In this document: positions 18,784 to 28,266 of the stretch, piece by piece
Layout of the letters: the number at the start of each line of letters is the position of its first letter
How positions within the stretch are numbered: the stretch's first letter is position 1
Source of the DNA: Massilia agri
GTDB lineage: Bacteria; Pseudomonadota; Gammaproteobacteria; Burkholderiales; Burkholderiaceae_D
Assembly (NCBI RefSeq): GCF_024753255.1
Contig: NZ_JANUHA010000013.1
Location: forward strand, 1 to 64,000
DNA: 64,000 nt
Direction: 5' to 3'
The notes under the pieces: generated by a model
What the model was told of the DNA's origin: nothing
The model's database searches: none
Seen by the model: only the letters and a program-made list of their open reading frames with translations
Made by a program: the position numbers and the translations under genes

Positions 18784-21417
18784 CTACGCAATGCTGTAGC
18801 TGAACTTGCCGTCTTCATCGGCCGTCACCGCGATGCGCTCGATCGCGCCTCCCTCCGCCATGCGCGCCAGCACCGATTCCGCCACTTCCGGCAGCAGCGT
18901 GCCGTTCAGGATGTTGTCGACGTTGCGTGCGCCCGAATCGACTTCCGTGCAGCGCGCCAGCACCGCCTCCACCAGCGCCTCGTCGTACTCGAACGCCGCC
19001 TTGTGGTTCGCCGCGATACGCTCGCCGATGCGGCGCAGCTTCAGTTCGATGATGTTGGCCAGCACGTCGTCCGACAGCGGGTAATAGGGCACCACCTTCA
19101 GGCGGCCCAGGAAGGCCGGCTTGAACTGCTTGACCAGGTAGGGTCGGACCATCTCTTCCAGCGCATCGGGCGCCGGCAGCTCTTCCTCGCTCTTGTTCAG
19201 GCAGGCCTGCATCATCACGCTCGAAGCCACATTCGAGGTCAGGATGATGATGGTGTTGCGGAAGTCGATCTCGCGTCCCTCGGCATCGTCCATCACGCCC
19301 TTGTCGAAGACCTGGAAGAACAGCTCCATCACGTCCGGGTGGGCCTTCTCCACTTCGTCCAGCAGCACCACGCTGTAGGGGTTGCGGCGCACCGCCTCGG
19401 TCAGCACCCCGCCCTCGCCGTAGCCGACATAGCCCGGCGGCGAACCCTTCAGTCCCGAGACGCTGTGCGCCTCCTGGTATTCGCTCATATTGATGGTGAT
19501 GAGTTTGCGCTCGCCGCCGTACAGCACATCGGCCAGCGCCAGCGCCGTTTCCGTCTTGCCCACGCCCGACGGTCCCACGAACAGGAAGACGCCCTTCGGC
19601 TTGTTCGGATCGTCCAGGTTGGCGCGCGCCGTGCGCACCTGCTGCGCCACGGCTTCGATGGCGTAGGGCTGGCCGATCACGCGCTCTTCCAGCATGGGCT
19701 TCAGGTTCAGCACCGTCCTGATTTCGTCCTTGACCATCTTGCCGAGCGGGATGCCGGTCCATCCGGCGACGATCTCCGCCACCACGTGGCCGTCGACCTG
19801 CACCGGGACCATCGGCGTTTCGCCCTGCAAGGTGCGCAGCTCGCCGGCTAGGGCCTGCACGTCCCTGCCCTCCGCCTCGCCGGCCTCGATGGCGCGGCGC
19901 GCCTCGACGATCTGGGTGCTCAGCGCTTTTTCGCTTTCCCAGCGGGCGGCCAAGGTGGCGCGGCGGTCCGCCAGAGTGGCCGCTTCGCGCTCCAGCTCCT
20001 CCAGGCGGGCGCCGTGCTGGCTGCCACTGGCCTGCTCGCGGCGCAGTGCTGCCGCTTCGGCTTCGATGCGCTCCAGGCGCCGCGCGGTGTCCTCGATCAG
20101 GGCCGGGGTGGCGTTCTGGCCCAGGGCCACCTTGGCGCAGGCGGTATCCAGGACGCTGATCGCCTTGTCCGGCAGCTGGCGGCCCATGATGTAGCGGTGA
20201 GAAAGGCGCACCGCCTCGGTGATCGCCTCGTCGTAGATGCGCACGCCGAAGTGCTTCTCCATCAGGGGCGCCATCCCGCGCAGCATGGCGCAGGCCAGCT
20301 CCTCGCTCGGCTCCTCGACCTTGATCACCTGGAAGCGCCGGGCCAGCGCGGCGTCCTTCTCGAAGTACTTCTTGTACTCGCCCCAGGTGGTCGCCGCGAT
20401 GGTGCGCAGCTCGCCGCGCGCCAGCGCGGGTTTGAGCAGATTCGCGGCATCGTTCTGGCCGGCCTGGCCGCCCGCGCCGATCATGGTGTGGGCTTCGTCG
20501 ATGAAGAGAATGATCGCGTGCGGACTCTTCTTCACTTCGTCGATGACGTTCTTCAGGCGGTTCTCGAACTCGCCCTTCACCGAAGCGCCGGCCTGCAGCA
20601 GGCCCATGTCCAGGGTATGGATCTCGACACCTTTCAATACATCCGGCACGTCGCCTTCTGCAATGCGCAGGGCCAGTCCTTCGACCACGGCGGTCTTGCC
20701 CACGCCCGCCTCCCCCGTCAGGATCGGGTTGTTCTGGCGCCGCCGCATCAGGATGTCGACCGCCTGGCGGATCTCCATGTCGCGCCCGATCACCGGATCG
20801 ACCTTGCCGTCGCGTGCGCGCTGGGTCAGGTTGGTCGTGAACTGGTCGAGCGCGGGGGTCTTCGAGGCCGGGCTGGTGGTCAGCTCGCCGACCGGGTCGC
20901 TGCCCTCTTCCTGTTTCACCTCGTTGAATACCGCCTCCTGGGAACCGGCAGCCAGCCTGTCGAGATTGTGCTTGATCTGGTCGACGTCGAAGCGGTCGAA
21001 CAGCTTCGAGCCGCGGTAGGCCAGCTGCGACAGCTCGGGGTCGCCCAGCAGGGCCTGCAACAGGTGGCCGCTGCGGATCGCAGCCGGGCGGCCCGCCGGG
21101 ATGTCGAGCGAGGCGATCAGCCAGGCATGCTCGAACAGCTTGGGCAGGCGCGCCGAGAACACGGGCGTGCGGGTGTTGCCGGTCTTGAGGCGCGCGATCT
21201 CGGCCTGCAGGTCCGCTTCCAGCATGCCGGCGGGGATGCCGCTCTGGCGCGCGATGATGGCGAAGTCGCTTTTCGGCTGTTCGAGCAGGGCCAGGAACAG
21301 GTGTTCGAGATCGACCTCGTACTGGCCGGACGCCACGCATAGCCCGGCAGCGCGGGTGGCGGCGTTGCGGCAGGTGTCGTTCAGTTTGCCGATCAGGGTC
21401 TTTAGGTTCAGGCTCAT
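18784..21417 (-). CDS. tssH: TssH (ClpV) sheath-disassembly AAA+ ATPase
   Basis: The 877-residue protein is a ClpB-class AAA+ ATPase. It has an N-terminal Clp repeat domain (about 1-150), NBD1 with Walker A GEAGVGKT near residue 234 and FIDEAHTMIGAGG, a middle coiled-coil region (about 420-530), and NBD2 with GPSGVGKTE near 613 and VVLLDEVEKAHPDVM. ClpV pulls contracted TssB/TssC sheath apart so the subunits can be reused. It ends the minus-strand core operon after tssG, with a gap of about 36 bases between the two genes. Confidence 0.97.
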   Translation of the reverse strand: MSLNLKTLIGKLNDTCRNAATRAAGLCVASGQYEVDLEHLFLALLEQPKSDFAIIARQSGIPAGMLEADLQAEIARLKTGNTRTPVFSARLPKLFEHAWLIASLDIPAGRPAAIRSGHLLQALLGDPELSQLAYRGSKLFDRFDVDQIKHNLDRLAAGSQEAVFNEVKQEEGSDPVGELTTSPASKTPALDQFTTNLTQRARDGKVDPVIGRDMEIRQAVDILMRRRQNNPILTGEAGVGKTAVVEGLALRIAEGDVPDVLKGVEIHTLDMGLLQAGASVKGEFENRLKNVIDEVKKSPHAIILFIDEAHTMIGAGGQAGQNDAANLLKPALARGELRTIAATTWGEYKKYFEKDAALARRFQVIKVEEPSEELACAMLRGMAPLMEKHFGVRIYDEAITEAVRLSHRYIMGRQLPDKAISVLDTACAKVALGQNATPALIEDTARRLERIEAEAAALRREQASGSQHGARLEELEREAATLADRRATLAARWESEKALSTQIVEARRAIEAGEAEGRDVQALAGELRTLQGETPMVPVQVDGHVVAEIVAGWTGIPLGKMVKDEIRTVLNLKPMLEERVIGQPYAIEAVAQQVRTARANLDDPNKPKGVFLFVGPSGVGKTETALALADVLYGGERKLITINMSEYQEAHSVSGLKGSPPGYVGYGEGGVLTEAVRRNPYSVVLLDEVEKAHPDVMELFFQVFDKGVMDDAEGREIDFRNTIIILTSNVASSVMMQACLNKSEEELPAPDALEEMVRPYLVKQFKPAFLGRLKVVPYYPLSDDVLANIIELKLRRIGERIAANHKAAFEYDEALVEAVLARCTEVDSGARNVDNILNGTLLPEVAESVLARMAEGGAIERIAVTADEDGKFSYSIA

Positions 21418-21453
21418 GCAGGCTTCCCTTGTTAGTCCAAATTGTCAGGTTTG

Positions 21454-22533
21454 TTATAGGGTGTGGACGTCGTAGCGCACGTCGTCCCGGTCGGGCGACC
21501 CGCCATCGAGAGTCACCATGAAGCTGTCCCAGCCCAGGCGTCCGCCGCCCTCGTCGAGCGCGGTGCCGCGCACGTCCTCGCCGTGCAGCACTAGCTGGAT
21601 TTCGTATTCGAGCGTCACGCCCGTCATCATGGACAGCATGCTGGAGAGCGCCCGCGCCGCCTTCCCGCCCGGCAGGAAGGCATCGAAACGGGCGCGCCGC
21701 AGCGGGCCGATCACGATGCGCATGCACAGGTCGCGCTGCCAGACCCGCGTGCCCGCCATCGCGCCCGCGCCGAGCAACGCGGCGCCGAATCCCAGGCGGC
21801 TCTGCTGCTCTTCCGGCACGTCGTACCAGCGGCCGACGAACTGCTCGGCCTTCACCTGCTCCCCGAAATACTCGGACAGCACGCGCGCGATCTGCACCGC
21901 GGACGCCGGCTTGTGGCGGATGCTGGTGCCGAAGTAGCCGATCGATTCATCGAGCAGCTCGCCATGGCTGTCGTCCACAAAACGGCGCCGCAGCGCCTGC
22001 GGTCCGAGCCCGGCCAGCGACAGCAGCAGCGGCAGGAAACCGTCGCGGCCCTCGATCTGGTACTTCAGCTCCAGCCGGTACTTGCGCCAGGCTTCGTAGA
22101 ACAGGGCCAGCGATCGGTTCGAGAAGGTATCCAGGAAAGCACGTGCGCTGTCATCCTTCTCGTGCAGCACCTGGCCGGCGATGCGTTCCGTGTAGTGGGC
22201 CGGCAGCGCGCCCGATCCGCCCAGCAGGCCCATGAAGGCGGGCGTAATGCGGATGTACTGCAGGCGCGGCGCTTCTTCCGCGTCGGGCGCCGTGCGTCCC
22301 GGCGCCGCCTCCGGCGGATCGGCGCGCATCGCTTCGAGCTCGCTGGCCGGAAAGCTCAGCCGCGTCGAGTTTTCGAAACGCAGGTGGCGCGCCACGGCGC
22401 CGGCGCCGACCCGGCCATGGCGCTTGAACCACAGTTCGAGCAGGCGCACCGCCTGGAAGTACTGGAAGCGCTGCGGCTGGGCGAACAGGCGCTCGATTAC
22501 AGCAGGCTCGAATCGCCGCTTCGGGGGCTGCAT
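21454..22533 (-). CDS. tssG: TssG, T6SS baseplate protein
   Basis: This 359-residue protein has the TssG signature FQYFQAVRLLELW near the N-terminus and RHLRFENSTRLSFPASE after it. TssG pairs with TssF to form the baseplate wedge around VgrG, where TssK attaches. Its start lies 37 bases inside the end of tssF, showing coupled translation. Length is usual for the family. Confidence 0.95.
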   Translation of the reverse strand: MQPPKRRFEPAVIERLFAQPQRFQYFQAVRLLELWFKRHGRVGAGAVARHLRFENSTRLSFPASELEAMRADPPEAAPGRTAPDAEEAPRLQYIRITPAFMGLLGGSGALPAHYTERIAGQVLHEKDDSARAFLDTFSNRSLALFYEAWRKYRLELKYQIEGRDGFLPLLLSLAGLGPQALRRRFVDDSHGELLDESIGYFGTSIRHKPASAVQIARVLSEYFGEQVKAEQFVGRWYDVPEEQQSRLGFGAALLGAGAMAGTRVWQRDLCMRIVIGPLRRARFDAFLPGGKAARALSSMLSMMTGVTLEYEIQLVLHGEDVRGTALDEGGGRLGWDSFMVTLDGGSPDRDDVRYDVHTL

Positions 22534-24341
22534 TTCAATAATTCTTCTCCGGTTTTGCTGGATACCACGACGAGCTGGGTGAAGCTGTTGGCATGCACAT
22601 AGAGGCCCAGGAAGCGCTCGACCACATGGGCGAACGCGTGGATGCCGCTGCCCACGAAGGCTTCCTCGTCGATGGTGAGGCGCACCTCCATGCCGCGCAC
22701 CAGGCTGGCGAAGGGATTCCCCGGCAGCCAGGCGTGGGTCGGTTTGTAGGCGACCGCCGCGATGCCCCCGACCTGGCGCTGCGAGGCGGGCGAACGCGGC
22801 AGGTCGTACATGGCCAGCATCTCGCGGAAGGCTTCCACGCCCCCTTCGCTGAGCGACAGGTGGTTCAGCGACAGGTGCGAGATCAGGCGCCAGTGCGCGC
22901 CCCCGCCCTGCTCGAAGCGGTGCGACAGCGTCGGTTTGCGCAAGAAGGAGATGGCGCCCACGCGCGCGCCGCCCTCCATGAACAGGTCGCCGCCGCGCTG
23001 GCCCCAGGGCAGCTGGGCCGGCAGGTCGCGGTTGGTGCAGGTGAGCTCCAGGCTCAGGGTATCGGTTTCGATCGCCGCCGGGTCGAAGTCGATGTCGACG
23101 ATCGAGATCTCGGTCTCATAACCGGGGCTTTGCAGGGCCAGGTTCTCGTCGCGCCGCATCACCCAGTAGTGCCCGTTCTTCTCCGGCGTCTGGCCGTGGC
23201 GCAGCGAATAGAAGGGACGGAACCGGACGATGGTCTCGCCCTGCGGCGTCTGGCGCACCAGGTTGACGGAATCGATCGACACCACCTCGTAGGCAAAGGC
23301 CCGGCGCGCATCGGCCACCACGGGATAGCTGGCGCTGGTATGGGTCAGGCGGATCGGTTCGCCGCGCTTCCTGAACAGGTTGACCACCGGGGTGCAGCCC
23401 AGGCGCAGGTTCTGCCTTGACAAGGTGCCCAGCATGCGCGCCAGGTTGGAGTCGGCGCGCACGCCGTTCACGGCCAGGTGCAGGGTCACGGCGCGGCATC
23501 CGGCCGGCAGGCGCGCCAGCAAGGCGTCCGTGTCGATGTCGACAAAATTGAACTTCTCCGGGAAGCTGAAATATTCCGTCAACAGGCGGTATGCCGCATG
23601 CGAGCGCGCCGGGAAATCGATCAGGGCGTCCTGCTCGTCGAAGCCGGCCGGATGCAGGGGCACGGCGTCGAGCTGGATCCAGCGCCCGCTATTGCCGTCC
23701 TCGGCCCAGGCGGAGACGCTGCGCATGAACAGGGCGTCGCGCAAGGCCGCGCAGAACGATGCTTCGCCGTCGAGGAAGACGCGCAGGCGCCCAAGGCCCA
23801 GCTGGCGCAGGCCGGCCTGGGGCGAGCTGCCCGACAGGGTGATGCTGATGCCGGCCCCGGCGCCGGCCGGCAGGCGCACGGCGGCGGGCGCCTCCAGGAT
23901 CGGGCTGAAGGAGGCGGCACTCAAGAGCACCGGCGCCACGGTGACCGGATAGGCCGTACGGAAGTTGCAGTCGGCGCCGCGCACCTTGCGGCTGCCGAGC
24001 AGCGTGCCGCGTTCGATGCGGGTGGCGCTGGTCAGCTGGCTGGCGGCGGCCGCATAATCCATCTGCACGATCGAGCACGATGGGAAGGGCTGCAGGTAGT
24101 GCGGATACAGCACCGCGAACAGCGCTTCGGTGAATTCGGGGTAATCGTCGTCGAGACGCTTGGCCACGCGCGCGTTGAGCAGCGCGAAAGCCTGGATCAT
24201 GCGTTCGATGTGCGGGTCTTCGCAGACCTCGCCGCCCATCAGGAGGCGTCCGGCGATTTTTGGATAGCGCTCCGAGAATTCGCGCGAGTAGCGGCGCAGG
24301 AATCCCAGTTCGCTTTCGTAATACGGCAACAACTCTTCCAT
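22497..24341 (-). CDS. tssF: TssF, T6SS baseplate protein
   Basis: This 614-residue protein begins MEELLPYYESELGFLRRYS followed by EFSERYPKIAGRL, the classic TssF (VasA/ImpG) N-terminus. TssF forms the baseplate wedge with TssG in a 2:1 ratio and contacts TssE and VgrG. The gene starts one base after the tssE stop and overlaps tssG, so the three baseplate genes are tightly coupled. Confidence 0.96.
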   Translation of the reverse strand: MEELLPYYESELGFLRRYSREFSERYPKIAGRLLMGGEVCEDPHIERMIQAFALLNARVAKRLDDDYPEFTEALFAVLYPHYLQPFPSCSIVQMDYAAAASQLTSATRIERGTLLGSRKVRGADCNFRTAYPVTVAPVLLSAASFSPILEAPAAVRLPAGAGAGISITLSGSSPQAGLRQLGLGRLRVFLDGEASFCAALRDALFMRSVSAWAEDGNSGRWIQLDAVPLHPAGFDEQDALIDFPARSHAAYRLLTEYFSFPEKFNFVDIDTDALLARLPAGCRAVTLHLAVNGVRADSNLARMLGTLSRQNLRLGCTPVVNLFRKRGEPIRLTHTSASYPVVADARRAFAYEVVSIDSVNLVRQTPQGETIVRFRPFYSLRHGQTPEKNGHYWVMRRDENLALQSPGYETEISIVDIDFDPAAIETDTLSLELTCTNRDLPAQLPWGQRGGDLFMEGGARVGAISFLRKPTLSHRFEQGGGAHWRLISHLSLNHLSLSEGGVEAFREMLAMYDLPRSPASQRQVGGIAAVAYKPTHAWLPGNPFASLVRGMEVRLTIDEEAFVGSGIHAFAHVVERFLGLYVHANSFTQLVVVSSKTGEELLKCSPRSGDSSLL

Positions 24342-24818
24342 CTAGACTCCTGCCGCGCGGCGTCCCCGGCTGATCGTGTAATGCTGGCTGGAGGGTTGCA
24401 GCACGGCGTCGAAGTTGACCGGCTCCTGGGCGGCGTGCACCACCAGCAGCGCGGTAATCGAAAAATTCAGGCAGTTGACCGCGTCATCGCGCAGCTCGAG
24501 CGAGGCCCGCACATTGCGCAGGCGCGGCTCGTGGCGCGCGATCGCCTGCTCGAGGCAGGCGCAGATATGGGCGCGGTCGTCGAAGCTGGACAGGGACCGG
24601 CCGGCGAAATCCTGAAGACCGTAGGTCACCAGCGATCGCCGGCATTCCGGGAACTGCTTCGGCAGCAGTTCCGGAATGGCGATGCGGGTGTTGAGGAGCG
24701 CTTCGAGATCGCGCGCGACCGAGTCCTTGAGTTCTTCGATCGACATGCGCAAGGGAGCGCTGCCGCGTGCCGGCCCGTCCATCAGGCGGTCCATCAGTCC
24801 CGGAACGTAGCCCTGCAT
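24342..24818 (-). CDS. tssE: TssE, gp25-like baseplate protein
   Basis: This 158-residue protein belongs to the GpW/gp25 family. It shows DLEALLNTRIAIPELL, an LVTYGLQDFAGRS segment and ARHEPRLRNVRASLEL, which contains the conserved EPRL motif. TssE connects the wedge to the first sheath ring. It lies between hcp and tssF, with about 30 bases before it and no gap after it. Confidence 0.93.
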   Translation of the reverse strand: MQGYVPGLMDRLMDGPARGSAPLRMSIEELKDSVARDLEALLNTRIAIPELLPKQFPECRRSLVTYGLQDFAGRSLSSFDDRAHICACLEQAIARHEPRLRNVRASLELRDDAVNCLNFSITALLVVHAAQEPVNFDAVLQPSSQHYTISRGRRAAGV

Positions 24819-24850
24819 GTTTCAGCTTCTCCCTTGTGCAAACGCGCCGA

Positions 24851-25342
24851 TCAGGCGGTCTTGTTGGCCGACAGGTCCCAGCCGCCCGAGGTGTTGCCGC
24901 CCGCGCCGCCGCCGACCTTCTGCTGGGTGTACTTCCACTTGACCTTGGAGTACTTCAGCTTGACGTCTTCCGCCAGGATGTCGCCCGGGGCCACCGACGG
25001 GGCCACGCTGCTGATCAGGACGTTCTCGAGTTCGATCTCGAAGTACTTGACGCGCTCGCCCTGGCCGTCGGCGCGCAGGAATTCGAACTTCGCCTTCGGC
25101 AGGGTCTTGCCCGACGAGCAGTTCTGCAGCAGCAGCGGGGTCGACAGGTCGGCCAGCTTGGAGATCACGATGTCCTTGTGCTCGGTGCGTTCGGCGGTGT
25201 GGCCGCCACCGGTGGAGGCGGTGGCCGACTTCGGCTGCAGCACTTCCCAGTTGACGGACTTCACCTCGATCCAGTCCTTGTGGCCGGTGTCGGCGGATTC
25301 GCCCTTGATTCCGTCGATTTGGAGGTAGACGTCGATTGCCAT
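24851..25342 (-). CDS. hcp: Hcp (TssD), T6SS inner-tube protein
   Basis: This 163-residue Hcp starts MAIDVYLQIDGIKGES and has the usual HTAERTEHKDIVISKLAD strand and KVKWKYTQQK near the end. Hexameric rings stack to form the tube expelled by sheath contraction; they also carry small effectors. It has no C-terminal toxin extension. It sits between tssC and tssE, as in Burkholderia T6SS-1. Confidence 0.97.
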   Translation of the reverse strand: MAIDVYLQIDGIKGESADTGHKDWIEVKSVNWEVLQPKSATASTGGGHTAERTEHKDIVISKLADLSTPLLLQNCSSGKTLPKAKFEFLRADGQGERVKYFEIELENVLISSVAPSVAPGDILAEDVKLKYSKVKWKYTQQKVGGGAGGNTSGGWDLSANKTA

Positions 25343-25375
25343 GGTGTTCCTTTCAGTTGTGATGAACGATTACGG

Positions 25376-26878
25376 TTACGATTTGGTCGATGCGGGAAGC
25401 TCCGCGACCAGTCGGAGGGAAACGGACAGCTCGTCGAGCTGGAAGTGCGGACGCAGGAAGGAGACCGCACGGTACACACCCGGACGGCCCGGCACTTCCG
25501 ACACCTGCACCGATGCTTCGCGCAGCGGGAACTGCGCCTTCTGCTCCTGGCTCGCGTTGTCGTCCAGCAGGACGTATTGCGCCAGCCAGCGGTTCAGGAA
25601 GTCCTCGACGTTCGACGCGGCGGCAAAGCTGCCGATCTTGTCTCGCATCATGGCTTTCATGTAGTGGGCTATGCGCGACACCGCGAAGATGTATTGCAGC
25701 TGGGACGACAGCACCGCATTGGCGTTGGCCGCGTCCGAGTTGTATTTCTTGGCCTTCTGGGCCGACTGGGCGCCGAAGAAGGCGGCGTAGTCCGTGTTCT
25801 TGCAGTGGACCAGCGAGATGAAGCCGAGGTCCGACAGCTCTTTCTCGCGGCGGTCGGTGATGGCGATCTCGGTCGGGCACTTCAGGGCAACCTCGCCCTC
25901 GTCGGTCTTGAAGGTATGGGTCGGCAGGTTCTCGACCAGGCCGCCGCCTTCCACGCCGCGGATCGCCGCGCACCAGCCGAAGTCCTCGAAGGCCGAGGTC
26001 AGCTTGGTGGCGAAGGCGTAGGCCGCGTTGCACCACAGGTATTTGTGGTGATCGGTGCCGTCGACATCCTCGACGAAGTTGAAGCCCTCGGTGGTGGCGC
26101 CGTCCAGCGGGTTGTACGGCAGGCGGCCGAGGAAGCGCGGCAGGGTCAGGCCGACGTAGCGCGCGTCTTCCGACTCGCGGAAGGACTTCCACTTGGCGTA
26201 TTCGACGGTGTCGAAGACCTTGGCCAGGTCGCGCGGGCGGCCCAGGTCGGCGTAGCTCTCGAGACCGAACAGCTCGGGCGAAGCGGCCGAGATGAAGGGC
26301 GCGTGGGCGGCGGCCGCCACGTGCGACATCTGCTCGACAAAATACATGTCTTCCGGCTGGCGGGTGATCTCGTAGTCGCCGATCAGGGCGCCGAAAGGCG
26401 CACCGCCGAAGGTGCCGAATTCTTCCTCATAGACCTTCTTGAACATGGTGCTCTGGTCGAATTCGAGGGCGCTCTGGAAGTCCTTGACCAGCTCGCGCTT
26501 GGTCGCGTTGAGCATCTTGATCTTCAGGTTGGTGCCGGTGGCGCTGTTCTTGACCAGGTAGTGCAGGCCGGTCCAGCTCGATTCCAGCTTCTGGAATTCG
26601 GGCGCGTGCATGATGGTCGAGAGCTGTTCGGAGATCAGCTTGTCCAGCTCCGCCACGCGCGCATCGATGGTGGCGGCCAGGTTATTCGACACCACCACGG
26701 TGCCTTCCAGCACCTGGCTCACGAGTTCGGAGATCAGGTCCTTGGCGCGTTCGTGCTCGGTGCTCGACTTGGCCACCTTGCTCTGCTCGACGATCTGGTC
26801 GAGCAGCGCGGTCTCCTGGGTTTGGGCGCTTGTTTGCATGACTTCGGCGTTGACGCCTGGCGTGACTACGGCGGACAT
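25376..26878 (-). CDS. tssC: TssC, T6SS large sheath subunit
   Basis: This 500-residue sheath protein carries the family motifs SSWTGLHYLVKNSATG, FGALIGDYEITRQPED and FLGRLPYNP, and the C-terminal region FQLDELSVSLRLVAELP. TssC with TssB forms the contractile sheath around the Hcp tube. Its start follows the tssB stop by two bases, so the partners are co-translated in stoichiometric order. Confidence 0.97.
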   Translation of the reverse strand: MSAVVTPGVNAEVMQTSAQTQETALLDQIVEQSKVAKSSTEHERAKDLISELVSQVLEGTVVVSNNLAATIDARVAELDKLISEQLSTIMHAPEFQKLESSWTGLHYLVKNSATGTNLKIKMLNATKRELVKDFQSALEFDQSTMFKKVYEEEFGTFGGAPFGALIGDYEITRQPEDMYFVEQMSHVAAAAHAPFISAASPELFGLESYADLGRPRDLAKVFDTVEYAKWKSFRESEDARYVGLTLPRFLGRLPYNPLDGATTEGFNFVEDVDGTDHHKYLWCNAAYAFATKLTSAFEDFGWCAAIRGVEGGGLVENLPTHTFKTDEGEVALKCPTEIAITDRREKELSDLGFISLVHCKNTDYAAFFGAQSAQKAKKYNSDAANANAVLSSQLQYIFAVSRIAHYMKAMMRDKIGSFAAASNVEDFLNRWLAQYVLLDDNASQEQKAQFPLREASVQVSEVPGRPGVYRAVSFLRPHFQLDELSVSLRLVAELPASTKS

Positions 26879-26880
26879 GA

Positions 26881-27393
26881 TCAGTCTTCCTTCTTGACGT
26901 TGGCTTGCTGGCCCAGCTCGGCCAGTTTTTCGGTGCTGTTCAGGACATCGTTCAGGAGGTCCTCGAGCTTGTCGTTGCCGGCCATCTTGTTGCGCAGGTC
27001 GGCCAGCTTGGTGCGCGCTTCCAGCAGTTTGCGCAGGGGCTCGACCTGCTCCACCACGGCTTCCGGACGGAAGTCGTCCAGCGAGCGGAACTTCAGGTCC
27101 ACGCCGATCTTCGTATCGTCCCTGGCCAGGGTGTTCTCGACCGTGAAGGCGGCGCGCGGCTCGATGCCCTTCATGACTTCGTCGAAGTTGTCGCGGTCGA
27201 CGTTGACGAAGCGGCGGTCCTTGAGGCGCTTCTGCTCCACCTCCGACTTGCCGGCGAAGTCGCCGACCACGCCCATCACGAAGGGCACTTCCTTGGATTC
27301 GATGGCGTCGCCGATCTCGACGTCATAGGTCATCTGCACGCGCGGCGGACGGATCTTCTGCAGGCGCTTCTGGACACTTTCATTCTTGGACAT
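26881..27393 (-). CDS. tssB: TssB, T6SS small sheath subunit
   Basis: This 170-residue protein has the TssB pattern KRLQKIRPPRVQMTYDVE followed by ELPFVMGV-like text (KEVPFVMGVVGDFAG) and RRFVNVDRDNFDEVM. It pairs with TssC to build the contractile sheath. A GAGGAAACC ribosome-binding site precedes the ATG. It heads the tssB-C-hcp-E-F-G-H operon together with the TPR lipoprotein gene upstream. Confidence 0.96.
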   Translation of the reverse strand: MSKNESVQKRLQKIRPPRVQMTYDVEIGDAIESKEVPFVMGVVGDFAGKSEVEQKRLKDRRFVNVDRDNFDEVMKGIEPRAAFTVENTLARDDTKIGVDLKFRSLDDFRPEAVVEQVEPLRKLLEARTKLADLRNKMAGNDKLEDLLNDVLNSTEKLAELGQQANVKKED

Positions 27394-27427
27394 GGTTTCC
27401 TCTTGTGGTGGAGTCGTGGGGGCAGGC

Positions 27428-28036
27428 TCAGTTCAGGCCCTCGAAGGGATTGGCATTGGCGCTGGCCGTCTTGCCGGCCTTGCTGCGCTTCTTGGCGGTG
27501 CGGGCCGGCGGCTCCGGGCGCTCGCGTTCGCGCACGTTTGGCGCCGGCGGCGGCACCAGCACCGTCTCGCCCAGGTTCTCGCGCAGCAGCTTGGCCAGCT
27601 CTTGCGATTCGGTCTTGAGCGATCCGGACAGGTTGTTCTGGCGACTCAGGTCACCCAGGGCGCGGGTCGACAGGCGCAGGCCGCTGATGGCGATGATGCT
27701 GTTGGCCAGCTTGTCGTTGGGGTCGCGCACCAGCACCTCGAGGGCGGCCTGGATGGCGTCGCCGTACTGGCCGGCCTCAAAGCGGGTCTGGGCGATGTGG
27801 GTCCAGGGCGCTTTCTCGGCCGGGTAGGCGGCCGCGCCCTGCTTCCACAGCGTGACGGCCTGCTCCTTGTTGCCGCTGGCGGCTGCCTGGCTGGCCTGGG
27901 ACAGCAGCTCGTCCAGCTTCGGGGGACCGGCAGGAACGGTCGGGGTGGAACTGCAGGCGCCCAGCAGGAGGGCGAGGCTAGCGGCGGCGCCGAGGCGCTT
28001 GAAGGAGCCGGAGAGTGCGGGGGTACAGAAGGTCAT
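27428..28036 (-). CDS. TPR-repeat lipoprotein of the T6SS (TagM-like), possible TssJ substitute
   Basis: The 202-residue protein has a lipoprotein signal with lipobox LLLGAC (Cys at about residue 28). Two or three TPR-like helical pairs follow (about 38-125, including ASGNKEQAVTLWKQGA and FEAGQYGDAIQAALEV), then a basic Pro-rich tail. It is first in the sheath operon and divergent from tssK. Canonical TssJ is a small beta-sandwich without TPRs, so this is not TssJ. In Burkholderia T6SS-1 a similar lipoprotein occupies this slot. It may provide the outer-membrane attachment for TssM, which is an inference. Confidence 0.75.
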   Translation of the reverse strand: MTFCTPALSGSFKRLGAAASLALLLGACSSTPTVPAGPPKLDELLSQASQAAASGNKEQAVTLWKQGAAAYPAEKAPWTHIAQTRFEAGQYGDAIQAALEVLVRDPNDKLANSIIAISGLRLSTRALGDLSRQNNLSGSLKTESQELAKLLRENLGETVLVPPPAPNVRERERPEPPARTAKKRSKAGKTASANANPFEGLN

Positions 28037-28266
28037 GCCTATCCTTTACGGGTAACTAAAGGTTATTACTTTTGTTAAATACTGCACGTTCGGCGGCACA
28101 ATACCAGAAACTAAAAATTCCCTATTTTCAATTGAAACTCACAAATTCTCACAACGCGCAACCCGCGCACGATTGAAAACATGTGTCACCCGAGAAATGG
28201 GGAAATGTTACTATCAGCCCAATTTTTGCAGGCCGCAGTAAGCCGGCCCAGAGGGAAAACGATCGG
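28037..28266. promoter_or_regulatory. Divergent promoter region of the two T6SS operons
   Basis: This AT-rich gap of 230 bases separates the lipoprotein-tssB operon (minus) from tssK-tssL-vgrG (plus). It includes runs such as AAAAATTCCCTATTTTCAATTG. It must carry both start regions. I do not see a -24/-12 sigma-54 element or a clean palindromic operator. Confidence 0.5.

Noticed and set aside
18815-21727. 970-residue open frame overlapping clpV
   Set aside because: Arg/Pro/Gly-rich shadow of clpV on the same strand in another frame; clpV itself matches throughout.
27428-28036. Calling the TPR lipoprotein TssJ
   Set aside because: TssJ has a transthyretin-like beta fold; this protein is helical with TPR pairs and a basic tail.
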